From positions 124,001 through 188,000 of the forward strand of contig JAUIAV010000009.1 of assembly GCA_030425195.1 (NCBI GenBank): a stretch of DNA of 64,000 nt, written 5' to 3'. The translations under genes and the position numbers were made by a program. Below the pieces are notes generated by a model. The model was not told where the DNA came from, searched no databases, and saw only the letters and a program-made list of their open reading frames with translations. This stretch comes from Gammaproteobacteria bacterium (GTDB lineage Bacteria; Pseudomonadota; Gammaproteobacteria; Pseudomonadales; Azotimanducaceae). This document shows, in pieces, positions 45,278 to 54,244 of this stretch; position 1 is the stretch's first letter; the number at the start of each line of letters is the position of its first letter.

Positions 45278-45284
45278 CCGCGCC

Positions 45285-46646
45285 ATGCCGCAATCCAGCA
45301 CTCAGAAACCGCCGGCGGACACCGCCGAACGGGTCATTTCCGCGCCGTGGGTCCTCCCGTTCGAGGGCAGTCCGGGCGCCACCGGTGTGGGCGTCATCAG
45401 CGACGGCGCGGTGGCGATCGGTGACGGTCTGCTGCTCGAGGTGGGGACCGCCGCGGACGTGTCACGACGATACCCGGCGGCCGAGCACGTGCCTCTAGAG
45501 CGCCACGTGCTGATGCCCGGCCTGGTCAACGCGCACGGGCACGCGGCCATGACGCTGCTGCGCGGCTCCAGCGAGGATGCACCTCTGCAGGCCTGGCTCA
45601 CCGATCAGATCTGGCCGCTGGAAGCACGCTGGGTGGATGAGGCGTTCTGCCGGGACGGCATCCGTCTGGCCATGGCCGAGATGATCCGGGCCGGCGTGAC
45701 CTGTTTCGCCGACATGTACTACTTCCCCGAGATCGGCGCCGAAGAAGCCAGGCGGGCCGGACTGAAGGCTCAGATCGCGTTTCCGGTGATCGAGTTTCCC
45801 AATGCCTGGAGCCGGGACTCCGACGAGGGATTCCACAAGGGTCTCGCGCTCTACGATCAGTACCGGCACGATCCGTACATCGACATCGCATTCGGACCCC
45901 ATGCGGTCTACAGCGTGACAGAGGCCGACCTCGAGAAAATACTGATGTACTCGGAGGAACTGGACGCGAACATCCACATCCACCTGCACGAGAATGCGGC
46001 GGAGCTCGAGGAGAACGGCAGACGCTACGGCACATCCGGCATCCGGCATCTGCACGAGCGCGGCCTGCTCGGCCCGCGGCTGCAGGCCGTGCACGTCACT
46101 CAGATCAGCGCAGAGGAAATGGCGCTGTTCGCCGAGACCAACACCCAGGTGGTGCACTGCCCCACCTCCAATGCGAAGCTCGCCAGCGGTATCTGTCCCG
46201 TGACCGCCCTGCGCGATGCGGGTGTCAACGTCTGCCTCGGTACCGACGGAGCGGCGTCGAACAACGTTCTCGATCTGCTCGGCGAGGCCAGGCTGGCATC
46301 GCTGCTCGCGAAGCTGGAGCAGTCCGATGCGGCCGCCCTGCCCGCGGGCGCCGCGCTCACCATGGCCACCCAGAGCGGCGCAACGGCACTCGGCCGGGGC
46401 GAGCTCACCGGCAGCCTCACCGCTGGCAAGGCGGCCGATCTGATCGCCGTGGACATGGGCGCCATACGGCACCAGCCGCTCTACGACCCGGTCGCACAGG
46501 TGCTGCACACCTCCAGCGGCAATTCGGTCTCCCATGTCTGGGTGAACGGCGAGTGTCTTCTGGACGACGGCCGGCTGACCCGGATGGACGAGCAGGAAAT
46601 CCTGCACACGGCCCATACCTGGCAGCAGAGGATCCGCCCCCGATGA
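45285..46646 (+). CDS. mtaD: 5-methylthioadenosine/S-adenosylhomocysteine deaminase-type amidohydrolase
   Basis: A 453-residue TRZ/ATZ-family metal hydrolase. The metal site starts '[22 protein letters not shown]' (HxH), with '[15 protein letters not shown]' (His), 'QAVHVTQIS' and '[25 protein letters not shown]' (Asp). It deaminates MTA or related adenosyl nucleosides. The gene order mtaD-ubiG is conserved in Pseudomonas relatives. The stop overlaps ubiG by 4 nt. It is divergent from gyrA with a 200-bp gap. Confidence 0.92.
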   Translation: MPQSSTQKPPADTAERVISAPWVLPFEGSPGATGVGVISDGAVAIGDGLLLEVGTAADVSRRYPAAEHVPLERHVLMPGLVNAHGHAAMTLLRGSSEDAPLQAWLTDQIWPLEARWVDEAFCRDGIRLAMAEMIRAGVTCFADMYYFPEIGAEEARRAGLKAQIAFPVIEFPNAWSRDSDEGFHKGLALYDQYRHDPYIDIAFGPHAVYSVTEADLEKILMYSEELDANIHIHLHENAAELEENGRRYGTSGIRHLHERGLLGPRLQAVHVTQISAEEMALFAETNTQVVHCPTSNAKLASGICPVTALRDAGVNVCLGTDGAASNNVLDLLGEARLASLLAKLEQSDAAALPAGAALTMATQSGATALGRGELTGSLTAGKAADLIAVDMGAIRHQPLYDPVAQVLHTSSGNSVSHVWVNGECLLDDGRLTRMDEQEILHTAHTWQQRIRPR

Positions 46647-47338
46647 GCAATGTGGATCAGGCCGAGATCAGAAAGTTCGAAGCGCTCGCCCATCGCTGGT
46701 GGGACCCGGAAGGCGATTTCCGGCCGCTGCACGACATCAACCCCGTCCGTCTCGACTTCATTGCCGAGCGCGCGTCGCTCGAAGGCGCCGGCGTGGTGGA
46801 TGTGGGATGCGGCGGCGGCATCCTGGCGGAAGCCATGGCGGCCGCCGGGGCCGTGGTCACCGGAATGGACATGGCAGGCAGTCCCCTGTCCGTCGCCCGG
46901 CTGCATGCGCTGGAATCCGGGGTGGAGGTGGAGTATCTCGAATCCACGGCGGAAGCCCTGGCCGGGGAACGGCCGGGCCGGTACCAGGTGGTGACCTGCC
47001 TGGAGATGCTGGAGCACGTACCGGACATTCACTCCACCATCGCCGCCTGCGCGACGCTGGCCGCACCGGGTGCTGCACTCTTCTTCTCCACCATCAACCG
47101 CAATCCGAAAGCCTGGGCTCTGGCCGTGGTCGGTGCCGAGTACGTGCTCGGCCTGCTGCCCCGCGGCACCCATGATTACGCCAAGTTCATCAAGCCGCAC
47201 GAGCTGGCAGCCGCCGTCCGGGAAGCCGGGCTCGAGGTGGTGGACATCACGGGCATGAGCTACAACCCGTTCACCCGGAAGGCCGCGCTCGGCCGCGATC
47301 TGGACGTGAACTACCTGCTGCACGCACGGAAACCCTGA
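46643..47338 (+). CDS. ubiG: 3-demethylubiquinol / 2-polyprenyl-6-hydroxyphenol O-methyltransferase
   Basis: A 231-residue SAM methyltransferase performing the two O-methylations of ubiquinone synthesis. '[29 protein letters not shown]' is the UbiG signature, the SAM motif is '[28 protein letters not shown]', and '[11 protein letters not shown]' and '[35 protein letters not shown]' follow. Length fits E. coli (240). ATGA overlap with mtaD. The next gene, yciK, starts 3 nt after its stop. Confidence 0.96.
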   Translation: MSNVDQAEIRKFEALAHRWWDPEGDFRPLHDINPVRLDFIAERASLEGAGVVDVGCGGGILAEAMAAAGAVVTGMDMAGSPLSVARLHALESGVEVEYLESTAEALAGERPGRYQVVTCLEMLEHVPDIHSTIAACATLAAPGAALFFSTINRNPKAWALAVVGAEYVLGLLPRGTHDYAKFIKPHELAAAVREAGLEVVDITGMSYNPFTRKAALGRDLDVNYLLHARKP

Positions 47339-47341
47339 TCC

Positions 47342-48148
47342 ATGGAACACTATCCAGAACTCGCCGCGGCGAGCGCCGGCTGGCGTTACCAGCCCGAACC
47401 CGGCTGCCTCGCCGGCAAGGTGATCCTGGTCACCGGCGCCGGAGACGGCATCGGCCGGACCGCGGCCATGACCTACGCGTCATTCGGGGCCAGTGTGGTC
47501 CTGCTCGGGCGCACCCGCAGCAAGCTCGAATCCGTGTTCGACTGGATCGATGCGCACACGGATACGGAAGCCGTGATCGTGCCCTGCGATCTGGCCGCGC
47601 TGGGTGACGAGAACGCGGCAGCGCTCGGCAACGCCATCGGCGAGAGTTTCGGCCGTCTGGACGGGCTCCTGCACAACGCCTCGCTGCTCGGCCCCAAGGT
47701 CAACATCGCCCACTACCCCACCGACGAGTGGCAACGGGTCTTTCAGGTGAACGTGCACGCCACCTTCCTGCTCACCAGGGCGATGCTGCCTCTGCTCGAG
47801 GAAGCCGGGACCGCTTCGGTGGTGCTGACGTCGTCGAGCGTAGGGCGAAAAGGCAGGGCTTACTGGGGGGCTTACAGCGCGTCCAAATTCGCCGTCGAGG
47901 GTCTGATGCAGATTCTGGCCGACGAGTACGAGCATGCCGGGCGGATCCGTTTCAACAGTCTGAATCCCGGCGGTACCCGCACGACCATGCGCCGTTCGGC
48001 CTACCCGGCGGAGAATCCGCTGGACGTTCCGGCGCCGGAGGCCCACATGGACCTCTACGTCTACCTGATGTCGGAGGCTTCGCGGATGCAGAACGGCCAG
48101 GCGCTGGACGCCAGAGACTGGACGCCTCAGCCGTCGATCTCGGGATAG
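47342..48148 (+). CDS. yciK: YciK-family short-chain dehydrogenase
   Basis: A 268-residue SDR. 'GKVILVTGAGDGIGRTAAMTYASFGASVVLLGR' is the NADP site; 'LLHNASLLG' is the NNAG-like motif; the active site is 'VLTSSSVGRKGRAYWGAYSASKFAVEGLMQ' with Ser, Tyr and Lys. 'IRFNSLNPGGTRTTMR' is the YciK-typical loop. Its substrate is not established in any species I know. It overlaps the oppositely oriented rluB by 22 nt at the 3' ends. Confidence 0.92.
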   Translation: MEHYPELAAASAGWRYQPEPGCLAGKVILVTGAGDGIGRTAAMTYASFGASVVLLGRTRSKLESVFDWIDAHTDTEAVIVPCDLAALGDENAAALGNAIGESFGRLDGLLHNASLLGPKVNIAHYPTDEWQRVFQVNVHATFLLTRAMLPLLEEAGTASVVLTSSSVGRKGRAYWGAYSASKFAVEGLMQILADEYEHAGRIRFNSLNPGGTRTTMRRSAYPAENPLDVPAPEAHMDLYVYLMSEASRMQNGQALDARDWTPQPSISG

Positions 48149-49002
48149 GGAATCAGCACCGAGGACTTCTTCGCCCCGCGGCGGTCCTCTTCGGACTTCC
48201 GCCGGTCATTCCGGAAATGCGGCACCGGCAGCTTGAGCTGTGCATAGAGCGACTTCGTATCCGCTTCGGACAACGTCTCGAACCGGCCCCGGGCCAGCCT
48301 GGACGGCAGCACCACGGGACCGAACCGGACCCGCTTCAGCCGGCTGACCATGAGACCGCAGGATTCGAACAGCCGACGGATCTCCCGGTTCCGGCCTTCC
48401 ATCAGCACCACGTGATACCAGTGGTTCCGACCGCGGCCGTCGTAGTACTGGATGTCGCTGAACGCGAGCAGCTCGCCGTCGTCCTCGATGCCTGCCAGCA
48501 GACTCTGGCACTGCTCGTCACTCAGGCGGCCATCCACGCGCACCGCATACTCCCGGTCGAGACCCGTGGACGGGTGCATCATGCGGTTGGCCAGAGCGCC
48601 GTCCGTGGTGAGCAGGAGAAGTCCGCTGGTGGCGATGTCCAGCCGGCCGATGGATATCCAGCGGCCGCTGCCGAGCTCGGGCAGATGCTCGAAGATGGTT
48701 CTGCGCCCTTCCGGATCCCGGCGGGTGCAGACCTCGCCCACCGGCTTGTTGTAGAGCAGCACCCGGGCGTCGGAGGAAGGTTTCCGTTTTCCGCGTGACC
48801 GCTGTCTGAGCGGTTTGCCATCCACGGAGATCCGGTCTTCCGGCTGCACCCGCTGGCCCAGGTGGGCCGCCGAGTCGTTGACCGTCACGCGGCCGCCGGC
48901 GATCCACCGCTCCATCTCACGCCGGGAACCGAGCCCGGCGTCAGCCAGCACTTTCTGAAGTTTCTCGCCAGCCGGCCCGGCACCGGACTGTTCGGTCGAC
49001 AC
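48127..49002 (-). CDS. rluB: 23S rRNA pseudouridine(2605) synthase
   Basis: A 291-residue RsuA-family enzyme. An S4 RNA-binding domain ('EKLQKVLADAGLGSRREMERWIAGGRVTVND') is followed by the catalytic motif 'ISIGRLDIATSGLLLLTTDG' with the nucleophile Asp, and 'VVLMEGRNREIRRLFESCGLMVSRLKRVRFG'. It modifies U2605 (E. coli numbering) of 23S rRNA. The GTG start lies 2 nt after the scpB stop, so it shares the scpA-scpB transcript. Confidence 0.93.
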   Translation of the reverse strand: MSTEQSGAGPAGEKLQKVLADAGLGSRREMERWIAGGRVTVNDSAAHLGQRVQPEDRISVDGKPLRQRSRGKRKPSSDARVLLYNKPVGEVCTRRDPEGRRTIFEHLPELGSGRWISIGRLDIATSGLLLLTTDGALANRMMHPSTGLDREYAVRVDGRLSDEQCQSLLAGIEDDGELLAFSDIQYYDGRGRNHWYHVVLMEGRNREIRRLFESCGLMVSRLKRVRFGPVVLPSRLARGRFETLSEADTKSLYAQLKLPVPHFRNDRRKSEEDRRGAKKSSVLIPYPEIDG

Positions 49003-49004
49003 CG

Positions 49005-50030
49005 TCAGTGCGGTGCCCGCGGCAGCCGCACCACTTCCGCGGTGGGCTGCTCCGCTGCCGCCCCGTCGTCGTCGGTTTCAGACCCTGCCTTCGCCGGCTC
49101 CTCCGCTGCCGATGCAGCGGCATCCCGCGCGTCGTCTTCGGATTCGAGATCTGTCACCACGTCGACGACCTGAGGCCGGCCCGGGTTCTGATCCGTTTCC
49201 GGCTCCCCGGATCCGGGGTTGTTGAAGCGGTCACTGGCGGCGTCCGCGGCAGCGATGGCCGCGGCGATCTCCGCGTCGAAGGCTTCACTGTCCAGGTCCA
49301 GATCGGCATCGTCTTCTTCGTCGTACGCCTGCGGACCGTCGGGCTCAGACGGTTCGGCTTCCGGGTCCGCGGTTTCAGGCCCGGTGACTTCCGAGGTGTC
49401 CGCTGGCGCCTGTTCCTCTGCCGCAGCCACGTCGTCTTCGACGATCTCACCACCGGCTTCTTCGGCGATCACCGGCTCGATGAGCTCCCGGATCTCCGCC
49501 AGCGGCGGCAGCTGATCCAGACTCCTGAGATTGAAGTAGTCCAGGAACTCGCGGGTGGTGCCATACATGGAGGGGCGACCCGGCACCTCCCGCTGGCCGA
49601 CCACGCGGATCCAGCCGCGCTCCAGCAGCGTGCGCATGATGTTCTGACTGACACTGACACCCCGGACCTGCTCGATGTCGCCCCGGGTCACCGGCTGCTT
49701 GTAAGCGACCAGAGCGAGCGTTTCCAGCAGCGCGCGGGTATAGCGGGGTGGCTTCTCTTCCCACAGCCGGCTGATCCAGGGAGAAAACTCCTGACGGACC
49801 TGATAGCGGTAGCCGCTGGCCACCCGGACGAGCTCATAGCCCCGGCCTTCCGCCTCTTCCGTCAGCGCGCTGAGCGCGTCCCTGAGGTCCGACCGTATGT
49901 TCTCCCTGTCGATTTCGGCCGGCTTGAACAGCTTGACAAGCTGGTCGACGGTCAGCGGTTCGTCTGCGGCGAGCAGCGCCGCTTCGGCGATCTGCTTGAG
50001 CTTGTCGGGCTCCACGTTTTCAGGCTCCAT
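49005..50030 (-). CDS. scpB: segregation and condensation protein B with acidic C-terminal tail
   Basis: A 341-residue kleisin-associated protein. Two winged-helix domains are present to about residue 185 ('LKQIAEAALLAADEPLTVDQLVKLF', 'RALLETLALVAYKQPVTRGDIEQVRGVSVSQNIMRTLLERGWIRVVGQREVPGRP'). The last 150 residues are highly acidic and Ala/Glu/Asp-rich and probably disordered. GGAG lies 9 nt before ATG 50030; an ATG at 50039 touches that site. It overlaps scpA by 11 nt. It works with ScpA and an SMC-type ATPase in chromosome segregation. Confidence 0.92.
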   Translation of the reverse strand: MEPENVEPDKLKQIAEAALLAADEPLTVDQLVKLFKPAEIDRENIRSDLRDALSALTEEAEGRGYELVRVASGYRYQVRQEFSPWISRLWEEKPPRYTRALLETLALVAYKQPVTRGDIEQVRGVSVSQNIMRTLLERGWIRVVGQREVPGRPSMYGTTREFLDYFNLRSLDQLPPLAEIRELIEPVIAEEAGGEIVEDDVAAAEEQAPADTSEVTGPETADPEAEPSEPDGPQAYDEEDDADLDLDSEAFDAEIAAAIAAADAASDRFNNPGSGEPETDQNPGRPQVVDVVTDLESEDDARDAAASAAEEPAKAGSETDDDGAAAEQPTAEVVRLPRAPH

Positions 50031-50904
50031 TTGTCGCATCTCCGGCAGCGCGCACGTAGATGGGCCCGAAGGCCTCGTTCTGAACGAAATCGATGAGCGA
50101 TTCCTTCAACAGCTCCATGATCGCAAGGAAGGTGACCACCACGCCGAGCCGGCCTTCCTCTGCCGCGAACAGTCTGGGAAACGGAATGAAGTCGGTCGTT
50201 TCGTTCACGGTGGTCAGAATGTTCGTCATGCGCTCCCGGACGGACAGCGGTTCGAGATGGATCTCGTGCCGCTGGAACATCTCCGCCCGCTTCAGGACCT
50301 TGGCCAGCGCCAGCAGCACTTCCTTGAGATCCACTTCCGGGTCTGCATGCTCGCTGACCAGCTTCGGCCGTCCGGCTCGAGCCAGGTAGAGATCCCGCTC
50401 GAGACGCGGCATCTCGTCGATGTTCTCCGCCGCGGTCTTGATCTGCTCGTACTCCTGCAGACGCCGGATCAGCTCGGCTCTGGGGTCGTCCTCGTCGTCA
50501 TCGGCCTCCACCGGCCGCGGCAGCAGCATGCGGGATTTGATTTCCGCCAGCATGGCCGCCATCACCAGATACTCTCCCGCCAGCTCCAGCTGCATGGCGC
50601 TCATGAGCTCGATGTAGCTCATGTACTGCTCGGTGATCTCCGCCACCCGGATCTCGAGGATGTCCAGATTTTCCCGCCGGATCAGATAGAGCAGAAGATC
50701 CAGGGGCCCTTCGAAGGTCTCGAGGAAAACTTCCAGCGCGTGGGGGGGTATGTAGAGGTCCTTCGGCAGCTCGCTGACCGTCTCTCCCTGGACCAGGGCC
50801 AGCGTCATCTGGCCGCCCTCGGACTGACGGATCTCGTGCAGCTTGTGCACCTTCGGATCCGTCCCGGTCTCCGTATCCGTCCCGGTCTCAGCTTCTTCCG
50901 CCAT
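50020..50904 (-). CDS. scpA: segregation and condensation protein A
   Basis: A 294-residue kleisin. 'LEVFLETFEGPLDLLLYLIRRENLDILEIRVAEITEQYMSYIELMSAMQLELAGEYLVMAAMLAEIKSRMLLP' is the SMC-binding N-terminal domain; the C-terminal winged helix ends 'VVVTFLAIMELLKESLIDFVQNEAFGPIYV'. About 35 acidic residues precede the core. Together with ScpB it bridges SMC heads. It lies 28 nt after trpS. Confidence 0.94.
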   Translation of the reverse strand: MAEEAETGTDTETGTDPKVHKLHEIRQSEGGQMTLALVQGETVSELPKDLYIPPHALEVFLETFEGPLDLLLYLIRRENLDILEIRVAEITEQYMSYIELMSAMQLELAGEYLVMAAMLAEIKSRMLLPRPVEADDDEDDPRAELIRRLQEYEQIKTAAENIDEMPRLERDLYLARAGRPKLVSEHADPEVDLKEVLLALAKVLKRAEMFQRHEIHLEPLSVRERMTNILTTVNETTDFIPFPRLFAAEEGRLGVVVTFLAIMELLKESLIDFVQNEAFGPIYVRAAGDATNGA

Positions 50905-50932
50905 GAGCTCGTTCTCCAGACCCGCTGTCTCG

Positions 50933-52144
50933 TCAGCCGCCGAGGCCGATGGCAGCGCGCACGTCTTCGATGGTTTCTCTGGCCACGTCCCGGGCTTTCT
51001 CCGACCCTTCGAGCAGAATCGAGTGCACCAGACCCGGATCCTCCTCGAATTTGGCCGCCCGTTCCTGGCGTTCCCGCTGCTCGGAGGTAATCGCGTCGAT
51101 CAGCGGCTGTTTGCAGTCGATGCACCCGATGCCCGCGTTCCGGCATCCGTCCGTCACCCACTGCACCGTCTTCTCATCGGAGTAGATCCTGTGCAGACCG
51201 AACACCGGGCAGTTCTCGGGATTTCCCGGATCCTTGCGCCGGACCCGGGCCGGATCCGTCTGCATGGTCCGGATCTTCTCTTCCGTGGATTCGGGCGCTT
51301 CCCGGATCTCGATGGTATTGCCGTAGGACTTGGACATCTTCTCGCCATCCAGCCCCGGCACCTTGGCCTGCTCGGTGAGCAGGGACTGGGGCTCCGGCAG
51401 GATGATCCGGCCGCCGCCCTCGAGATAGCCGAACAGACGCTCCGTGTCGCCGATGGAGAGATTCTGCTGCTCCGCCAGCAGTGCCCGGGCCCGCTCGAGG
51501 GCTTCCGTATCTCCCTGCTCGAGATAGCTGCGCCGGAGGTCACGGTAGAGCCGGGCGGCCTTCTTGCCCATCTTCTTCACCGCCGCTTCCGCCTGCTCCT
51601 CGAAGCCGGGCTCACGGCCATAAATGTGATTGAAGCGGCGCGCCACCTCCCGGGTCAGCTCCACGTGCGCCACCTGATCCGCGCCGACCGGCACGTTTCC
51701 GGCCCGATACATGAGGATGTCGGCCGCCTGCAGCAGCGGATAACCGAGAAATCCGTAGGTGGACAGATCCCGGTCGTTCAGTTTCGCCTGCTGATCCTTG
51801 TAGCTCGGCACGCGCTCGAGCCAGGCGACCGGGGTGATCATGGACAGCAGCAGATGCAGCTCCGCGTGCTCCGGTACCTTGGACTGCACGAACAGGGTGG
51901 CCGCGCTGGGATTCACCCCGGATGCCAGCCAGTCGACGGCGGTGTCGAACGTGTACTGGTTGACGTCCCCCGTATCCTCGTAATTGGTGGTGAGCGCATG
52001 CCAGTCGGCGACGAAGAAATAGCACTCGTACTCGTGCTGAAGCTGTACCCAGTTCTTCAGAACCCCATGGTAATGACCGAGATGCAGGCGCCCGGTGGGC
52101 CGCATGCCGGACACCACCCGCTGGCTGGAATCGTTACTGCTCAA
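50933..52144 (-). CDS. trpS: tryptophanyl-tRNA synthetase
   Basis: A 403-residue class I synthetase. 'SGMRPTGRLHLGHYHGVLKNW' carries the HIGH-type motif and 'GLDGEKMSKSYGNTI' the KMSKS loop; 'YPLLQAADILMYRAGNVPVGADQVAHVELTREVARRFN' is the tryptophan pocket. The length is larger than the 330 of E. coli because of an insert before KMSKS, typical for one TrpS branch. 'NAGIGCIDCKQPLIDAI' is also typical. The start codon is TTG with AAGG 7 nt upstream. Confidence 0.95.
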   Translation of the reverse strand: MSSNDSSQRVVSGMRPTGRLHLGHYHGVLKNWVQLQHEYECYFFVADWHALTTNYEDTGDVNQYTFDTAVDWLASGVNPSAATLFVQSKVPEHAELHLLLSMITPVAWLERVPSYKDQQAKLNDRDLSTYGFLGYPLLQAADILMYRAGNVPVGADQVAHVELTREVARRFNHIYGREPGFEEQAEAAVKKMGKKAARLYRDLRRSYLEQGDTEALERARALLAEQQNLSIGDTERLFGYLEGGGRIILPEPQSLLTEQAKVPGLDGEKMSKSYGNTIEIREAPESTEEKIRTMQTDPARVRRKDPGNPENCPVFGLHRIYSDEKTVQWVTDGCRNAGIGCIDCKQPLIDAITSEQRERQERAAKFEEDPGLVHSILLEGSEKARDVARETIEDVRAAIGLGG

Positions 52145-52226
52145 TGGGAGACCTTTTCGAGAGGACGCGTCAATTCGGCTGACATGGGCTGAGGATCCGG
52201 CGCATTATGCCCCTTTTTGGCCCCCA

Positions 52227-52838
52227 CTACAGGTCCTGGCCCGCACCCGCGCGAACCACCTCACCGCCGGTGACGGTCAGATCCACCACCGTGGTGGGTT
52301 CGATGCCGCCGATACCCCCGTCGATCACCAGATCCACCGCGTGCTCGAGGCGTTCCCGGATCTCTTCGGGATCCGCCAGCGGCAGCTCGTCCCCCGGCAG
52401 GCGCATGGTCGTCGTCATCATGGGCTCGCCGAGCGCCTCGAGAAGCCCCAGGGCTATGGGGTTGTCCGGCACCCTGAGGCCGATGGTCTTCTTCCTGGGA
52501 TGCACGAGTCGCCGGGGCACTTCCCGGGTGGCGGGCAGGAGAAAGGTGTAGGGCCCCGGGGTGAGCCGTTTCAGAATCCGGTAGGCGGCATTGTCCACCC
52601 GCGCATAGGTGCCGAGCTCCGAGAGGTCGCGGCAGACCAGGGTGAGGTCGTGATGCCTGTCCAGACGACGGATCTGCCGCACCCGATCCAGCGCATTCTT
52701 GTCCCCGATATGGCAACCGAGCGCGTAGGTGGTATCGGTGGGATAGACCACGAGACCGCCGCGGGCAACGATGTCGGCGGCCTGGCTGAGCAGCCGCTGC
52801 TGAGGGTGGGTGGGATGCACCGAAAAAAACTGGCTCAA
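52227..52838 (-). CDS. yciO: YciO/Sua5/YrdC-family threonylcarbamoyladenylate synthase-like protein
   Basis: A 203-residue single-domain protein. 'IVARGGLVVYPTDTTYALGC', 'LTPGPYTFLLPAT' and 'TIGLRVPDNPIALGLLEALGEPMMTTTMRLPGDE' are the Sua5/YrdC fold. The placement by trpS and scpAB and the overall length fit YciO rather than the essential TsaC. YciO may make threonylcarbamoyl-AMP weakly; its physiological role is not clear. The start is TTG at 52838 with GGAG 6 nt before. Confidence 0.88.
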   Translation of the reverse strand: MSQFFSVHPTHPQQRLLSQAADIVARGGLVVYPTDTTYALGCHIGDKNALDRVRQIRRLDRHHDLTLVCRDLSELGTYARVDNAAYRILKRLTPGPYTFLLPATREVPRRLVHPRKKTIGLRVPDNPIALGLLEALGEPMMTTTMRLPGDELPLADPEEIRERLEHAVDLVIDGGIGGIEPTTVVDLTVTGGEVVRAGAGQDL

Positions 52839-52914
52839 GTCGGTCTCCAGCGCCCGGCCAGGGGCGGGATCGGGGAAAGCGCGGTATTATCACACCAAAT
52901 TCCGGGTCCAGCTT

Positions 52915-53499
52915 ATGAATCAGCTTCTCGATTTCGTGCCGGTCGCGCTGTTCGTGATCGTCTTCTTTCTGACGGACATCTTCTACGCCACCGGTGCGCT
53001 GATGATCGGGGTGACCGTCCAGGTGCTCGTCTACCTGGCACTGAGGAAACCGCTGTCCAGAGAGCTGAAGATCACGTTCTGGGCCAGCCTGATATTCGGC
53101 GGCCTGACCCTCGTCTTCCGCAACGAAACCTTCATCCTCTGGAAGCCGACCATCGTCAACTGGCTGCTGGCCTGCGTCCTCCTGGGCTCGCACTTCTTCG
53201 CCAGCAGAAACGCGCTCCAGCACATGCTCGGTGGCCAGATGCAGCTGCACGACGAGGTCTGGACCCGGCTCAACTTCGGCTGGGCCGCGGGATTCTTCTT
53301 CGCCGGAGCGCTCAACCTGGTGGTGGCCTACAATTTCTCGCTGGAGTTCTGGGTGAGCTACAAGCTCATCGGCGGCTTCGCGCTCACCTTTCTCTACATC
53401 ATCGCCACCGTGGGCTATCTTGCGGCCAAGGGCTACCTGAAGGAGCCGGAGACGGCTTCCGGTGCGGTGGAGGACAACGCACCGAACAGCCATCTTTAG
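52915..53499 (+). CDS. yciB: inner-membrane septation protein A (YciB/IspZ)
   Basis: A 194-residue protein with five or six membrane helices. 'MNQLLDFVPVALFVIVFFLTDIFYATGALMIGVTVQVLVYLAL' and 'FWASLIFGGLTLVFRNETFILWKPTIVNWLLACVLLGSHFF' are the family pattern. YciB helps cell-envelope integrity and septation. ATG 52915 is chosen because it begins the conserved part; the frame is open further upstream without homology. A TATTAT box lies at 52885-52890. It is divergent from yciO. Confidence 0.9.
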   Translation: MNQLLDFVPVALFVIVFFLTDIFYATGALMIGVTVQVLVYLALRKPLSRELKITFWASLIFGGLTLVFRNETFILWKPTIVNWLLACVLLGSHFFASRNALQHMLGGQMQLHDEVWTRLNFGWAAGFFFAGALNLVVAYNFSLEFWVSYKLIGGFALTFLYIIATVGYLAAKGYLKEPETASGAVEDNAPNSHL

Positions 53500-53521
53500 A
53501 GAAATCGATTCCTGACCTGAT

Positions 53522-54232
53522 ATGGACTTCACCTTGACCCCCAGACTGCAGAGGCCCATCGCGACGGCCACCCTTCTTGTCACCGTCGGCCTGGCCGCCG
53601 GTTCGCTCCTCTCGCCTGCAACGGCTGCCGCGGAGACCGTCTATATCTCCGACGTGCTGACGGTGCCGCTGCGCAGCGGGCCCTCCAACGCCAACCGGAT
53701 CCTGCACAGAGGCCTGCCCAGCGGCACCAAGATGGAGGTGCTCTCCCGGGATGCAGGCTCCGGTTTCGTGCAGATCCGGACAGACCGGGGCACTGAAGGC
53801 TGGCTGCCCGAGCAGTATCTGGTGAGCGAACCCATCGCGCGGGACCGGCTGGCAGCGGCCAACCGGCGCATCGAGCAGCTCACCGGCACCGTGGCCGAAC
53901 AGCGGCAACGGATGGAAGCGCTGAACAGCGGCAAGAGCGAATCCGACCAGAACGTGAATCAGCTGAGCAGCCGTGTGAAGGAGCTGGAGCAGGAACTGGC
54001 GGAGATCCGGCGTATCTCCGCGGGAGCGATCGCTCAGAACGAGACCAACAAGGAACTCACGTCGCTTAACGAGCGTCTGCGGGCCGAGGTGGACGAGCTG
54101 GTGGCGACGATCGCCGTCATCGAGGACAACGCGCAGGAGCGCTGGCTGCTGATCGGCGGCGGTCTGGTGCTCCTCGGACTCGTGATCGGCGCCGCCATCA
54201 AGGCGCGGCCGCGCCGGTCGGCCTGGAGCTGA
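53522..54232 (+). CDS. SH3-domain periplasmic/membrane protein (YgiM-like, TIGR04211 type)
   Basis: A 236-residue envelope protein. A signal peptide ('LLVTVGLAAGSLLSPATAAAE') is followed by a bacterial SH3 domain ('YISDVLTVPLRSGPSNANRILHRGLPSGTKMEVL...GTEGWLPEQYL'), a long coiled coil (about 107-190) and a C-terminal membrane helix 'WLLIGGGLVLLGLVIGAAIKARPRR'. This is the architecture of YgiM-type SH3 proteins. It probably binds peptidoglycan or a partner at the inner membrane; function is not established. Confidence 0.85.
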   Translation: MDFTLTPRLQRPIATATLLVTVGLAAGSLLSPATAAAETVYISDVLTVPLRSGPSNANRILHRGLPSGTKMEVLSRDAGSGFVQIRTDRGTEGWLPEQYLVSEPIARDRLAAANRRIEQLTGTVAEQRQRMEALNSGKSESDQNVNQLSSRVKELEQELAEIRRISAGAIAQNETNKELTSLNERLRAEVDELVATIAVIEDNAQERWLLIGGGLVLLGLVIGAAIKARPRRSAWS

Positions 54233-54244
54233 CCGGGAGTCCGT

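Noticed and set aside
52145-52226. Possible terminator (short T-run at about 52213-52217) between yciO and trpS
   Set aside because: No stable hairpin precedes the T-run on the relevant strand.
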